Positions 20,781-31,818 of a stretch of DNA of 64,000 nucleotides are shown in pieces. Made by a program: the position numbers and the translations under genes. Position 1 is the stretch's first letter. Each line of letters begins with the position of its first letter. Source of the DNA: Eledone cirrhosa. Lineage: Eukaryota > Mollusca > Cephalopoda > Octopoda > Eledonidae. The stretch spans positions 68,017,551 to 68,081,550 of the forward strand of contig OZ024744.1 of NCBI GenBank assembly GCA_964016885.1, given 5' to 3'. A model generated the notes under the pieces. It did not search any database. It was not told the DNA's origin and was given only the letters and a program-made list of their open reading frames with translations.

Positions 20781-20829
20781 TTACCCATGTGCCTCCCTAT
20801 ATATATATATATGCATGTATGTAAGCCTG

Positions 20830-21740
20830 TATGCATGGAAACATGGAAATACTCAGTTTGGTACCCAAGTGCGCAGTTAGCCCACCGGGAGTGAAATGCC
20901 CCTAGATCTTGTTAGGACATCATTCTAGGAAAACACTTATATAAAGCTTACGACTCAATGGCAGTCAATGATGTTGACCTGTTCTTCTTTTTCGATAATT
21001 GTCACCATTGTTCAGAGAGTAGAATTGGTCCAGTGCAAGGATTTTCTTTACTTAAAAAAAAACTTCAAGCATAGATATGATGTGTGTTGTGTGAGCATGG
21101 CCTTTTCTTTTTTTAATTTGCTGCAGCATATACAGTAAGGAATCTAAGTAAGTCATTGGTGGGGCTAAAATGTCATGTTTGTCCAACCCATGTATAAGAA
21201 GAAGGTTAAGAAATGGTGATTCTCGAAACTGAGATGCAGCTATTGTGTATGTATGTATATATGTATAGGTCAGGTGGTCAGTGACTAAACCGGCAACCTC
21301 ACAAAGCTTGCTTGTTGAGGAAGGTGATATTTGGACACTCTGCGGTATGAAATACAAGTCCCGGCAAAGGGCGGAGGAACTCAGCAGAGTCAACGGCCAA
21401 ATAGTACTTTTCTTTTTTTTCCTTTTTTTTTTTCACCTGGGTGTGAAGGCCCCCAGCTGTTGTCACAACATCTTTCTAAGAGAGGAAAACTCAGAAAAAA
21501 AAACCCTGTGTTTTCAGAAGCATCCGATAATGTTGACCAGTTCTCCTTTACGGGTGGTGTTTTTGATACTCAGAGAGTGGGATTGGTCGAGTGCAAAGCC
21601 TTTCCCCACTTAAAAAACCTTCACAACACAGGCATTGCTTGTTCAGGGTATGTTACAGGTTTATGTGGCTAGCGGTAGCCTAAAAGTGCACCAAACTCTG
21701 TAATCTGACAAGCGATTGCAGTACTCTTAGCAGAGTTTAC
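20830..21740. other. Unclassified repeat-like region
   Basis: A ~100-base block near 20975-21075 ('ttcagagagtagaattggtc') recurs diverged at 21530-21630 ('actcagagagtgggattggt'), so this is repetitive. No protein family is recognised in the frames here. Confidence 0.35.
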
Positions 21741-21872
21741 AGCCATCATGTATGTAAGTATCTATCTATCTATTTATCATGTATGCATATACATTCTTTA
21801 ATGTTTTCCTGTCCAATCTCAAATTTATATTATACCTATGTTTTTAAATTCTCTTTCTTGTATTAATTTCAG

Positions 21873-21933
21873 GCAGCAAATTGCTGGAGATAATTCTTCT
21901 CATGATTCTACAAATTGTCCAGAACAGAAGTAA
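21873..21933 (+). other. Possible terminal exon of a host gene (speculative)
   Basis: A pyrimidine-rich stretch and AG (ending 21872) precede a short open segment of 19 codons, QQIAGDNSSHDSTNCPEQK, then TAA at 21931. It has the shape of a splice acceptor and last coding exon, and the surrounding ~300 bases carry no repeat that I know. Chance is a real alternative. Confidence 0.15.
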
Positions 21934-22165
21934 AAACTGGTTTGAGTTCTTGTGTTATATTTTGACTGCTGTTTGCTGAAATATCTTCTGTCAGTCCAGA
22001 ACTAGTTTATTTCACAAAGTAAACAACCACTGATTGCCTTTTCTTCAAATCACCTTTGCCTGGAATGAATTTAAAACTTACATTTGTATGCCATAGTCAT
22101 GCTGGAAAATAACAACGGCATTTTATATATAATATACACGAAAAAAACTTCTCACTTCAATTTCT
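21934..22165. other. Non-repetitive spacer
   Basis: Nothing recognised. It could be 3' UTR if the preceding exon is real. Confidence 0.3.
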
Positions 22166-22169
22166 CCCG

Positions 22170-22230
<61 letters not shown>

Positions 22231-22308
22231 TATTACATATATATGTATATATATACATACACACACACATTCATATATATATATATATATATGTATATGT
22301 ACATACAC
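22166..22308. repeat. TA/ATAC microsatellite
   Basis: TA tract with CATACACACAC patches. Confidence 0.95.
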
Positions 22309-22309
22309 A

Positions 22310-22440
22310 CCGTCGAAACGGCTTGAGCTCTGCCATCGGAGTCTTGAACATTTTCCTATTACCCACTCTACTACCCTAAGTATTGAGTACTCTGGTGTGG
22401 TATGGTCCACCTGGTTCCTTACCACACTTCCTTTGTTATA
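22310..22440 (+). repeat. Dispersed repeat 'R', copy 2
   Basis: Matches 12380-12518, including 'gagtactctggtgtg' and 'ttccttaccacacttcc'. Confidence 0.65.
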
Positions 22441-22448
22441 TATATATG

Positions 22449-22479
<31 letters not shown>

Positions 22480-22842
22480 ATATATACATATATATATTAA
22501 GGTTTTTGCTCCAACATAGCTGTATACATATATGCATATTATGTATATCTAATGATATACGGTATGTTAACAAATAAATATTTCAAAGACTTTAGCTATG
22601 AATTTTGGAAGCTGATGTGCATAGGCATCAAAACTATATGTTTCCAGCTGAGAGCAGCAGAGTAAGAGGAACACTGCTTTGATAATGACCATCTGTCAGA
22701 ACTGATCATCAACAGTTACCCTCTCTTGCTTCTCCTGGAATTTGCTAGATGACGCTTTGCCATCAGCTTCCAACATTCATAGCTAAAGGCTTTCAAATGT
22801 CTTTTCGAAAACATCCTGTATATCATTAGATATAGAAAATAC

Positions 22843-22846
<4 letters not shown>
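22441..22846. other. Microsatellite and unassigned sequence
   Basis: TA/GTAT tract to about 22497. The remainder has no recognised feature. Confidence 0.5.
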
Positions 22847-22927
<81 letters not shown>

Positions 22928-22972
22928 CGCGTGTGTGTGTGTTTATGTGCATGTGTGTGTGTTTGTTTGTTT
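22847..22972. repeat. (GT)n microsatellite
   Basis: About 77 bases of pure GT, then GCGC-interrupted and GTTT units. Confidence 0.95.
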
Positions 22973-23354
22973 GTTTGTACCTAAATATTCTTCAAAATGC
23001 ATCAGGAATGCTTCATCAATCAGCAAACCACTGGATTGTCCCATTAATTAGGTTTAGTACTATACAAATTAATGTGATGTTCTCTAAACTAACTGAATAA
23101 ATAAATAAAAAATTCTATATATATATTAAAAAGAAATTATACTAGAGTAGGACACAATTGTGTTCCTGGAAGCTGGTTGCTTTCATATGAGCCAGAAATA
23201 AATGATGGAAATTCGTATTTACTCCAAATATATACACTCAAAATCATCAGCCTAAAAGGTGTCAAAATTATGTTAAAACTTCACAAAATTCAAATCTCTT
23301 CTACATAGAATAACTACTGCAGAGTGTATTGACAGTTACTATACTTAAGTTATT
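22973..23354. other. No recognised feature
   Basis: AT-rich, no convincing frame. Confidence 0.45.
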
Positions 23355-23440
23355 CAGCCACCATCATCAATTTACAACCATTTTTCCATGCTGGCATGGG
23401 TTGAATAGGTCTTCCACAGCACTGTATCTCACCATAGTCC
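23355..23440 (-). mobile_element. CAT-tailed repeat end
   Basis: ccatcatcaatttacaacc followed by 'tttttccatgctggcatggg', the short 3' terminus of the RTE/SINE lineage. Confidence 0.65.
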
Positions 23441-23790
23441 TTTTTTTTTTAAAATATTTTATTGTCTTTCTTATGCAGTTCAGTCTTCTGCAAGATTGGA
23501 ATATCAGCAGCCTGTCTGAAGAAGGAACCCTGCAAGGTGGGGTGGCTGTTCCAGCTGGTGTCACTGGCCATTGTCCGTGGGAATGCTTTTGCAGTTATGT
23601 CCGTGGGAGCGCAACCCCAATACCACTGCGTCCTAGGCCTAGAGCTGGTCACCCTCCCCTTCCCCCTTCCCCATTCTTCTGTAACCTTAGAGCCCTTGCT
23701 TTTCCCTTCCTTTTCTGTTTTCATAACTACAAAAGACATTTTGGGAGTATACTTTCGCGATACATAAAATGTATATATCTTCTGAAATAA
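23441..23790 (+). pseudogene. 3' end of YLDD-type RT element
   Basis: Encodes GWLFQLVSLAIVRGNAFAV, matching AWLFQRINLAITRGNVASV at the C-terminus of the 52826-55945 element. It continues into a 3' UTR shared with 4330-4490 ('ccccaataccactgcg'). Confidence 0.7.
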
Positions 23791-23929
23791 ACACTTAACA
23801 CTTCTTCCTGTGTTTTCTGCTGTTGTAGGTTATTTCCACTTGAATTGCTGTTAGCTTCTTTACACAACTGCCATTCTCCATGTACATGCAGATCACATGT
23901 CAGTTTTCTCTCTGGCATGATCAATCTGA

Positions 23930-24175
23930 TTACTCTTATACCTATTTCTTTCCCTCTCAGCTTAGTTCTGTTCTAAGATCTGGTGTTAGTCGTGCAAAAT
24001 GGGGATATTTAAAGGATGAGGACATTGTGTGTAACTGCGGCATCAAACCACAGACAACGCAGCACTTCCTGATATGTCCCCTTGCTGGAACAGCCCTGCA
24101 CAGCATAGGACTTGGCAGAGTTTAATGAGAAGGGACAGCAATGTGTTCAGCTGTGGTGGAACCACATCTAATAAA
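23930..24175 (+). pseudogene. Non-LTR retrotransposon C-terminus
   Basis: RSGVSRAKWGYLKDEDIVCN followed by CGIKPQTTQHFLICPLAG resembles the zinc-knuckle-like C-terminal region of several LINEs (RTGVGR, then CxCG, H, CPL). In a shifted frame QQCVQLWWNHI ends the protein, so there is one frameshift near 24125. RT is absent. Confidence 0.6.
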
Positions 24176-24269
24176 GTTTTGTAACTGACATCTTAGTGGA
24201 CACAACAAGAGGTTGTGCTCTGATGTTCCTTAAAAATAACATTACAGATCCAACTAAGCATGCTCACTT

Positions 24270-24655
24270 CCTTTCATTCCAGCCTTCACATATTCTCTGC
24301 ATAAAACACCCATATCTCACTACTTTACTGTACACCATCACATTTCTTACACAAGCTCCATAAAACCTATCTTTCACTCATAGAGGGAATCCCTTCATTA
24401 TAGATCTCTGAAATTTTTCTACCCTGTTTTACTTTGGATACCTTTGAACCGTTCTGTCACTGATAATTAAATCTTCTGCATATCAGAAGCAATCAATTTC
24501 TATGAAAACCTCAGAGCATGTAAAATTGTTTGTTTTATTAGTGCTAACTACTCTTGTGCATCTACTCAGGTGAAGTCCTTTTTCTCTATTAGTCTGCCTG
24601 TGACCCTATTGCATATTTTGTGCATCCATAGTTTACATTTGCACACTGTATAGTG
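24270..24655 (-). pseudogene. RTE LINE fragment, C-terminal half
   Basis: The minus strand aligns with the RTE C-terminal region and PHD-finger area of 48926-49826. It is heavily mutated and interrupted at 24656 by a hAT MITE. Confidence 0.65.
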
Positions 24656-25044
24656 CAGCAGTCACCGACCAGGGGTCCACAAACCTCTGGTAGTCCGAGA
24701 GAAAATTTTGGCGGTCGGCAGAAAAATTTGGACATTATTTGCAATTTTTATGTTTTATTAGTAATAAAACAAATATAATATTCGGTTAAAATATATTTTA
24801 TAACACCCCTAAAATATGTTTCTCTTCAGTAAAGAACTAACATCCATGAAAGAATTTTACACATATGTATCATCTATCGACAATATGACACATGCACGCT
24901 TCAGTATTGTTTAATAAAATGGAAGTTCTCTGATCATTATTTTACAAATGTATTTATCTTTTTAAAATAATACATATTAGAGGTCTGTGGGATTTAAAAT
25001 TATGAATTTAGTGGTCCGTAAGGTCTGAAAGTTGGTGACCGCTG
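24656..25044. mobile_element. hAT-like MITE with 8-bp target duplication
   Basis: Termini cagcagtcaccgacc and, in reverse complement, cagcggtcaccaact are hAT-type inverted repeats. The 8-base flanks are gtatagtg (24648-24655) and gtatagta (25045-25052). Length 389 bp, no transposase. Confidence 0.85.
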
Positions 25045-25055
25045 GTATAGTATTC

Positions 25056-25412
25056 TTCATACCCTTTTTTCATATATTATATTTGGTCACTTCCCAGATG
25101 ATAATTCTATATTCCCTCTTGTAAACTAAAACTTTCATATGAGCTAAGTTTACTTTTAAACCTCTATGTTTTACTTCATGTTTGGAATATTTTCTCTAAT
25201 TCTTTGAAAGATTTACTTATGAAAACTAGTTTATCAGCATATGAACAACTAATCTTAGACCCTTCTGTTATGTCCATCAGAATCATAATATACCAGAAGG
25301 AATTGATAACCAAGCCTTGATGGACACCAGCCATGATGGACACTAAATTTTTCACTGAACTCATTGCTATCTTACATAGCTTGCTGACTGCATCCTTGTA
25401 AATCCGTTGCAC
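25056..25412 (-). pseudogene. RTE LINE fragment, RT core
   Basis: The minus frame has MQRIYKDAVSKL, AGVHQGLVINSFW (motif B), CSYADKLVFI (YADD changed to YADK) and FKELEKIFQT. It corresponds to residues upstream of the 24270-24655 piece, so both are one insertion split by the MITE. The second catalytic Asp is lost. Confidence 0.75.
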
Positions 25413-25654
25413 CTTTGTCTGGTCTATAACAGTTGATGATGATATTACTCTTATAGTGGTTGTTGATGCTACTATTATGTAAGGTCAACTGTTCCTTTCT
25501 TATCTTGTTGACTATGTGAATGACTAACACACACTCTACTTTAACAGATATCTTCAGCATCTAAGTGATTATTCATGATGTTGTGGCTGCTTCTAGTATC
25601 TTTATAGCTATTAATTTCAATAGATGGCTCCTCTATAGAGTCTATTTTCTATAG

Positions 25655-25692
<38 letters not shown>

Positions 25693-26640
25693 TCTTTCCA
25701 TTCAGTAACCACTTGTAATAGAAACCTTATTCATACAAGCAAACACTTTTGCAATTAGAAACATCCCACACCTTTGATCATCCCATTGATGAACTCCAAC
25801 AAACTTCTCACTTTCTCTCTTTTCTATGTTTACCTAATAATATATATCTTCTATGTATATGTGGCTACGCACTACATATAGTTTCTTATCTAGCCACCTG
25901 ATATTGCTTCTTGCCCCCACTGATTCTTCCATTCTATCTAGGCCTGTCTCTTATCTTTTATGGATCTATTTACTATATATATATGGTGGCTGCCAACTCG
26001 TTTTCGAGTACGGCCACTACTTTATATCCATGTAGGAGAACCCCTACCGATGCACTGAACGAGTGTGACTTTTTAGTCCAGCCAGCTACTTGAAAACTCT
26101 GGTACAAACACTACACTTGTGACAATTATTGACACATAGTGCTTTGCCTTTGGTACCATGTGACGACAAGTGCAGAGAGATCTCCAGATATAAAGCAATG
26201 CCTGTGCCGAGAAGCTTTTATAGTGAGCAAAGGCACTGCACAAAGCCAGTCCCACTCTCTTAACCAAGATGATATTTACCAAAAAGAAGAACAAGTCAAC
26301 ATCATTGGATACCATCAGGGTTGCAGGTGTTATATCAGAGTTTTCCTTCTCCTAGAATTCTGCCTTGACAAAATCTAATGGGTCATCTCTCCCGGTGATT
26401 TTGGATGGCCATTGACTCTTAAGAGCTCCTTTGCCAGGTTTTGTTTTTAGTCCTGCAGGATGTCCAAAGTGACCCTCCTCACCAAGAAACCTTGGTGGGG
26501 TTGCCAGTTTAGTCGCCAACGACCCGACCATGAGACAGGTTGTACTGGGATATATGTTACCAGTAGCACCAACTGGTGACCTGACATATATATATATATA
26601 TATACATACATATAATGTAGGAGGTGAGTTTTATTGTAGC
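25413..26640. other. Unclassified region with CT microsatellite
   Basis: (CT)n at about 25652-25696. 25980-26590 is less AT-rich and looks like a decayed repeat ('ggttgccagtttagtcgcc' area), but I cannot name it. A TA tract lies at 26583-26604. Confidence 0.4.
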
Positions 26641-27009
26641 ACAATTTATTATTAAACAATTTATTTATATATAAACCTTAATTTAATATTATTCTTAATT
26701 CCTTTTTCTCTTCATGCATAAATCTCATTAACTTTTAATTTCAAATTCTTTTAAATTATCTATTATCTTCCAACAGCTTTTTAACTTCTCTCTGTGAGAC
26801 AATATATTTTTTTCTCAGTTGTAAAGGCTATCTCTCTCTCTCTATCACCCATCTCTCCTCCTCTCTCATCCTTTCTTCTTATACTCCTCCCCCCACCATT
26901 CTTCACTCTCATCTCCTCCTCTTCCTTACCTTTTCCAACTGCCCCCCCCCCCCCCCCCCCCCCTCACTTTTTCTCAATCTCATACATCAATCTTAAATTA
27001 TTTTTCATA
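26641..27009. repeat. Spacer with CT-rich and poly-C tracts
   Basis: CT-rich at 26830-26940 and a ~22-base C run at about 26942-26962. No gene. Confidence 0.8.
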
Positions 27010-27172
27010 TGTTGATTTAAAACTTCACTATTCACAAGTGTTTTTTAAGCTTCATATCATGTATCCCTATTTTATCTGATGAGAACGCAGATATCACCCC
27101 ATGATGATATTTGTTTTTGAAATGCACATAATAAAATACTTGGAACTCTTTTAACCATCTTTTGATCTTATA
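27010..27172 (+). mobile_element. PLE-type terminal repeat, copy E
   Basis: A ~160-base block repeated with few changes at 29080-29242. Both contain the hammerhead-like core and the downstream 'cataataaaatacttggaac'. Confidence 0.65.
27076..27122 (+). ncRNA. Hammerhead-like motif, copy E
   Basis: CTGATGA (27076-27082), gaacg, stem CAGATATCA/TGATATTTG (one G-T wobble), ttttt, GAAA (27119-27122). Copy F has an A-T pair where this one has G-T. Confidence 0.4.
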
Positions 27173-27240
27173 TATATACATATATATATATGTTAGGTAA
27201 AAAGCAAAGGTAAAAAGAGTGCTCTATGTATAGAACAGAG

Positions 27241-27386
27241 ATATTTAGTTAGAAATTGAATAAACACAAAATATAACTACTCCATTACCAAAGGTAATGG
27301 AGTAGTTATATTATTATCTCTGTGATCCAGAAACCTTTGGTAATGGAGTAGTTATATTTTGTGTTGTTCAATTTCTAACTAAATAT
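27241..27386. repeat. Palindrome with third internal arm
   Basis: 27241-27294 is reverse-complemented at 27334-27386. An internal piece at about 27293-27312 is a further inverted copy of 27272-27289. It resembles a small foldback element. Confidence 0.8.
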
Positions 27387-28070
27387 ATATACTACCATGT
27401 TACTTTTTGTCTGGTTCAGACTTATTGATCATACCTCTGGCTTGCAGTGAATTATTTCATAGAAACATTCAGTTGTCTCCAACTCCTCCTTATAAACACG
27501 CATGTCTCCTAGTACTTCTTTGAACTTATGTTAACTTCTTCAGTACTGTAGACGAGATAACTTGTACTGATATGTTTGAACTCATTTTCAACAGTTCATA
27601 ATTTCAAAGTTATAAACTCGTTTCCAACAGTTCATAACTTCAAAGCTAGATGGGGTTACTAGTTTATTGATGTGACGTTTGCCAATCAAAATAGTCATTT
27701 TACTGAAAAAAAAACAAAAAAACAGCACAGCAACTGTAGTTGTGTAAAATATATGCAGCAGTCAACATGTTAAAAGGCCTCTCAGCAGCCATCAATTCCT
27801 TTTCCAGATTGTCTTGAGTTTGGGGATTTTTATAGCTCTTACCTTGGTGTCAATTATTAACAACTTATCTATCAATTTCCTTGCATGAACTCTATTTGAC
27901 TTGCTTTTCTAGTGAATAGGTGGCTGGCCAGAATACTGAAGTTATTCATGCAAAAACTATGTCATTTGTATCATAGAATTCCAAGAGCCTTGATCCCTCT
28001 TTTGTTTCATGTACCATAACCATAGCTTCTATGTATATTAGAATAATCATAAGGATGCTAGCAGCTGGTG
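27387..28070. other. No recognised gene
   Basis: AT-rich; a short duplication of 'caacagttcataa' and 'ttcaaag' occurs at 27588-27645. Confidence 0.45.
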
Positions 28071-28074
28071 CTTA

Positions 28075-28605
28075 TCTTGGTTTCCATGACATTCAATGAT
28101 TGAGAGTACAACACTCCCCATCCCCCCTGGACAGGATGCCAGTCTATTGCATGGTTAAACTCCCTGCTATTGCTGGTACTTATTCTCAGCTGAGTATACT
28201 GGATCAACATGAAATGAAGTGTTTTGCTCAAGAACACAACACACAACCCAGTCCAGGAATTGAACCCACAACATTATGGCCATAAGTCCAACACCCTTAC
28301 CACTAGGTCTCATACTTCCGGTTTGCAATAAGACTCCATAGAAATGAATTTATCCCGGTTCCCATTGTGTTAAGTAACTGAGAGTTCAACACTCCCCCCT
28401 GGACAGGATGCTAGTCCATCACAGGGTTAAGCTCCTAGCTGTCGCTGGTACTCATTTTCAGTTGAGTATACTGGAGCAACATGAAATGAAGTGTTTTGCT
28501 CAAGAACACAACACACAACCCAGTCCAGGAATTGAATCCATGACATTATGGTCATAAGTCCAACACCCTTACCACTAGGTCTCATACTTCCAGTTTGCAA
28601 TAGGG
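28075..28605 (-). mobile_element. Tandem pair of tRNA-derived SINEs
   Basis: Two ~265-base copies (28075-28340, 28345-28605) of the same SINE in the same orientation, each with 'ggaattgaa' (reverse box B) and 'ccttaccactaggtctcata' (reverse box A region). The unit has been duplicated in tandem. Confidence 0.75.
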
Positions 28606-29079
28606 CTCCATAGAAATGAACTTTTGTTCATCAAACACGATACATGTGCAGTGCAGAGATCTCTGTTGCTGTTATGTTTCCTATGATCACTCTAAGTTTA
28701 ATTACTCTATAATATATGCTAACTACCTCATTTATTTTATACATTTTTCTGTCAGCAATATTTCTACTTTAACAACTCTAGCACTGTTACACATCCAAAA
28801 GAATTTCTACTTTTGTACCTTGCCCATGGGAAGACTGGCAGAACTACCTCCCTGTCTTAATTCATAGACACAGTACATATCTACTCACTTCTACTTCAAC
28901 ATGTTTACAATCTTTCCAGACCTAACTTTAGCCAAGCCCGCATTGATGGTGTCAGCACTGATGTTTTATACTTGACATGAATAAGAAGTTTCTGGTGATG
29001 TTTTGCTTGTTTGTGTCTATTTTCTGCATTTGGATATATATATATATATATATATATATATCCAAATGCTGATATAATA
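28606..29079. other. Spacer with TA hairpin
   Basis: No gene. 29029-29067 is 'gcatttgga', a TA run and the reverse complement, a perfect cruciform-type sequence. Confidence 0.5.
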
Positions 29080-29242
29080 TGTTGATTTAACACTTCACTG
29101 CTCGCAAGTGTTTTTTAAGCTTCATATCATGTTTCCCTATTTTATCTGATGAGAACGCAAATATCATCCCATGATGATATTTGTTTTTGAAATGCGCATA
29201 ATAAAATACTTGGAACTCTTTTAACCATCTTTTGATCCTTTA
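29080..29242 (+). mobile_element. PLE-type terminal repeat, copy F
   Basis: See 27010-27172; same sequence with scattered differences. Confidence 0.65.
29146..29192 (+). ncRNA. Hammerhead-like motif, copy F
   Basis: CTGATGA (29146-29152), gaacg, perfect 9-bp stem CAAATATCA/TGATATTTG, ttttt, GAAA (29189-29192). Confidence 0.4.
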
Positions 29243-29299
29243 TATATATATATGGATATGGATATGTATATATACATACGCATATATATGTATATATAT

Positions 29300-29355
<56 letters not shown>

Positions 29356-29499
29356 AAGTTATATTTAAAATTGTTGGGTTACAACTAGTAAATATTTATA
29401 ACTGATATAAAAGCACTCGACAAATATTTGGAGTATATTTACAATATTAAATAAATGGAAAACTATATTTATAAAACCATATTTATTTCATTATATATA

Positions 29500-29541
29500 T
29501 TTCGGGGATATCATATTAACAATATGTTATGCCTTCATCAG
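29500..29541 (-). ncRNA. Hammerhead-like motif, copy B
   Basis: Minus strand CTGATGA (29541-29535), aggc, ATA-a-CATATT / AATATG-a-TAT hairpin with loop gtt, cccc, GAAA. Confidence 0.4.
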
Positions 29542-29911
29542 ACAAAATACAATATAAACAGTTTTATAGATAAATATATTCGACATACCGTAATAAACAT
29601 CAACTTCATTTGAAGAGGTTTACTCTAGCAGTGAAAATACAGAGAGAAAGAAAGAGAGAGAGAAAAGAGGGAAATAAGAAAGAGAGAAAGACAAAACGAA
29701 GAAAAGGAAGAAAAAGAAGAAAAAGAAAAAGAAGAAATGCATGGGACAAAATAGAGAGATGGAAAAATAGATAAAGCGAAGAGCTTCATGTAAAGAGATA
29801 GAAAGAGATATATATATATAGAGAGAGAGAGGAAATAGAGATAGATACATATATATATATAGAAAATTAGGTAGTGGGAGGTCATTTTGAGTAAGTGTAT
29901 CAATGATGCAT

Positions 29912-29954
<43 letters not shown>

Positions 29955-31176
29955 GCTCAAGTATTAATGTAAGGGAGATATATAGAGAGATATAGAGAGA
30001 TATAGAGAGAGAAAAAAAATTTAAAAATAGCCAGACATATTCGAGGCGTAGAAAACCCTATGTTTTAATGTATTAGTATTTATAAAACTTACACTATATT
30101 GTAAATATCAGTATTCCTGAATGAAACAAGTATTCACAATGCGTGAAAATTCATTATCTTATGTTTAGTTTTTAAAAAATTCATATGTCTATGTGACAGC
30201 TACAAAACATCAATGTGAATCCAACTGATTCACTCCGCAAATTCTAAGTTACCGGAAAACATTCTCAATGTGGTATAAAAATTTGAGCGTATTATTCTTG
30301 CGATTACTCTACAAGATTATCTATCAAGCAGAAATAGAGAGCAGATTTCAATATACTAATCGAAAATATATATTATATTATAAACAAAGATAACAATAAT
30401 AATGATAATAAGTAAAAATATATAAAAATATAGAATAGAAAACTAAAAAAAAAAAAAAAAAAAATATTACGAAAGAATATTACATAATAAAAATATTGCA
30501 TATTAAAAATACTACGTATTAAAAATATTACGTATTAAAAATTTACATATAAAAATATTAAAAATAAAAATTTACATATAAAAATATTAAAAATAAAAAT
30601 AAAATAAAATAAAAATAAAAATATTATAGAATACTACAATACTAAAAGAATAAAAATAAAAATAAAAATAAAAATAAAAATAAAAATAAAAATAAAAATA
30701 AAAATAAAAATAAAAATAAAAATAAAAATGAAAATAAAAATAAACCACAAAGTTAATTGACAATATATTGCCAAGTTCAAAGTTAATTGACAATATATTG
30801 CCAAGTTCATTACAAGACAAAGCCAAAAATTATCTATCAAATCACATCTAGCAAGGAATATCGCAAAAAAGATTATGATGTCCAATAATGTCTACATATG
30901 TTCCAATATTTAATATATAAGTTTATCTAGTGTAAGGTTAATTCAAAAAATTTGGAGCATCGGCTTTTAGGGTAGCTTAATTTTTCATGAGGAATGTTTA
31001 GATAAAAATAAAAATAAAATTAAAAATAAAAATAAAAATAAAAATAAAAATAAAAATAAATAAAATAAAATAAACAATAAAAAGAGTAAAAAAGAGTAAA
31101 AAGAGGGAATCAAAGATTTAGGAATCAAAAGATTTATCGGCTAGTTCTCATATAAATATAAATCAAACTAAATATA

Positions 31177-31795
31177 CTACATTTTAAATTTAAATTTATA
31201 TTTAAACGTTGAGTTTAATCTATGTTTGCAACAACTGAATAAATTTGTCCGTAGGTTAAGGGAATTTTTAGATTTTAGTATAAAGAATATCTCCTCTGCG
31301 CAGAGGTCACATGTCTCAGAGGATGAATTAAAAGGAATCCCTCTTGAGACTATATTCCAAGCCGTCGAATATCTAACGTTATCTAGCTTAAGTTGCCAGA
31401 GTACCCCTGATAGTGCCGTTGAAGATTTTTTATTTGGATCTGTGAAAGAATTCTTGTGGTTATTATAGCGAAGTTTAAATTCCGTCGATGTGGAACCGAC
31501 GTAGTTAAAAGAATTAGAGTCAGTATTAACATTACAATTGTATACTATATTTTTAACTAAGCAGTTGTTATTTAACGGACATTTAGATCTATCTCTACAG
31601 TTACATTTGTTAACTTGTATATTATTTATGCTATTATCAGTAGGTTTTAAGTTCCTATTATTTATTCTATTAATATTTTGTGCTAAATTTTTGGTGGATG
31701 AGTAGGTTAATTTAATTGTATGCCTATTGAAGATTGAGTGGTACCTATGTGTTCTAGGGAAGCGATTATCAAGAGCTTTGAAAAATAATTTAGCG
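31177..31795 (-). pseudogene. PLE GIY-YIG endonuclease region, truncated copy
   Basis: The same C-terminal ~205 residues as 33040-33658: FNRHTIKLTYSSTKN, the Cys-rich CNCRDRSKCPLNNNC, FNYVGSTSTEFKLRYNNHK and CDLCAEEIFFI. It begins without a start at the inverted junction. The frame reads through the junction into the spacer, which is fortuitous. Confidence 0.8.
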
Positions 31796-31818
31796 ATAAG
31801 ACCAACAACCTCTATGGA

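Larger units (their letters stand above)
29443..31795 (-). mobile_element. Penelope-like element, inverted truncated copy
   Basis: Left arm. From 31795 downwards it encodes only the C-terminal zinc-binding and GIY-YIG region (to 31177), then a long AT-rich 3' region and, near 29500-29541, the hammerhead-like terminal motif. The reverse transcriptase is absent, so it depends on another copy. Confidence 0.85.

Noticed and set aside
30587..30885. Phe-Tyr / Phe-Ile rich frames (also 33956-34239)
   Set aside because: Produced by the TTTTTA repeat of the PLE 3' region; not a membrane protein.
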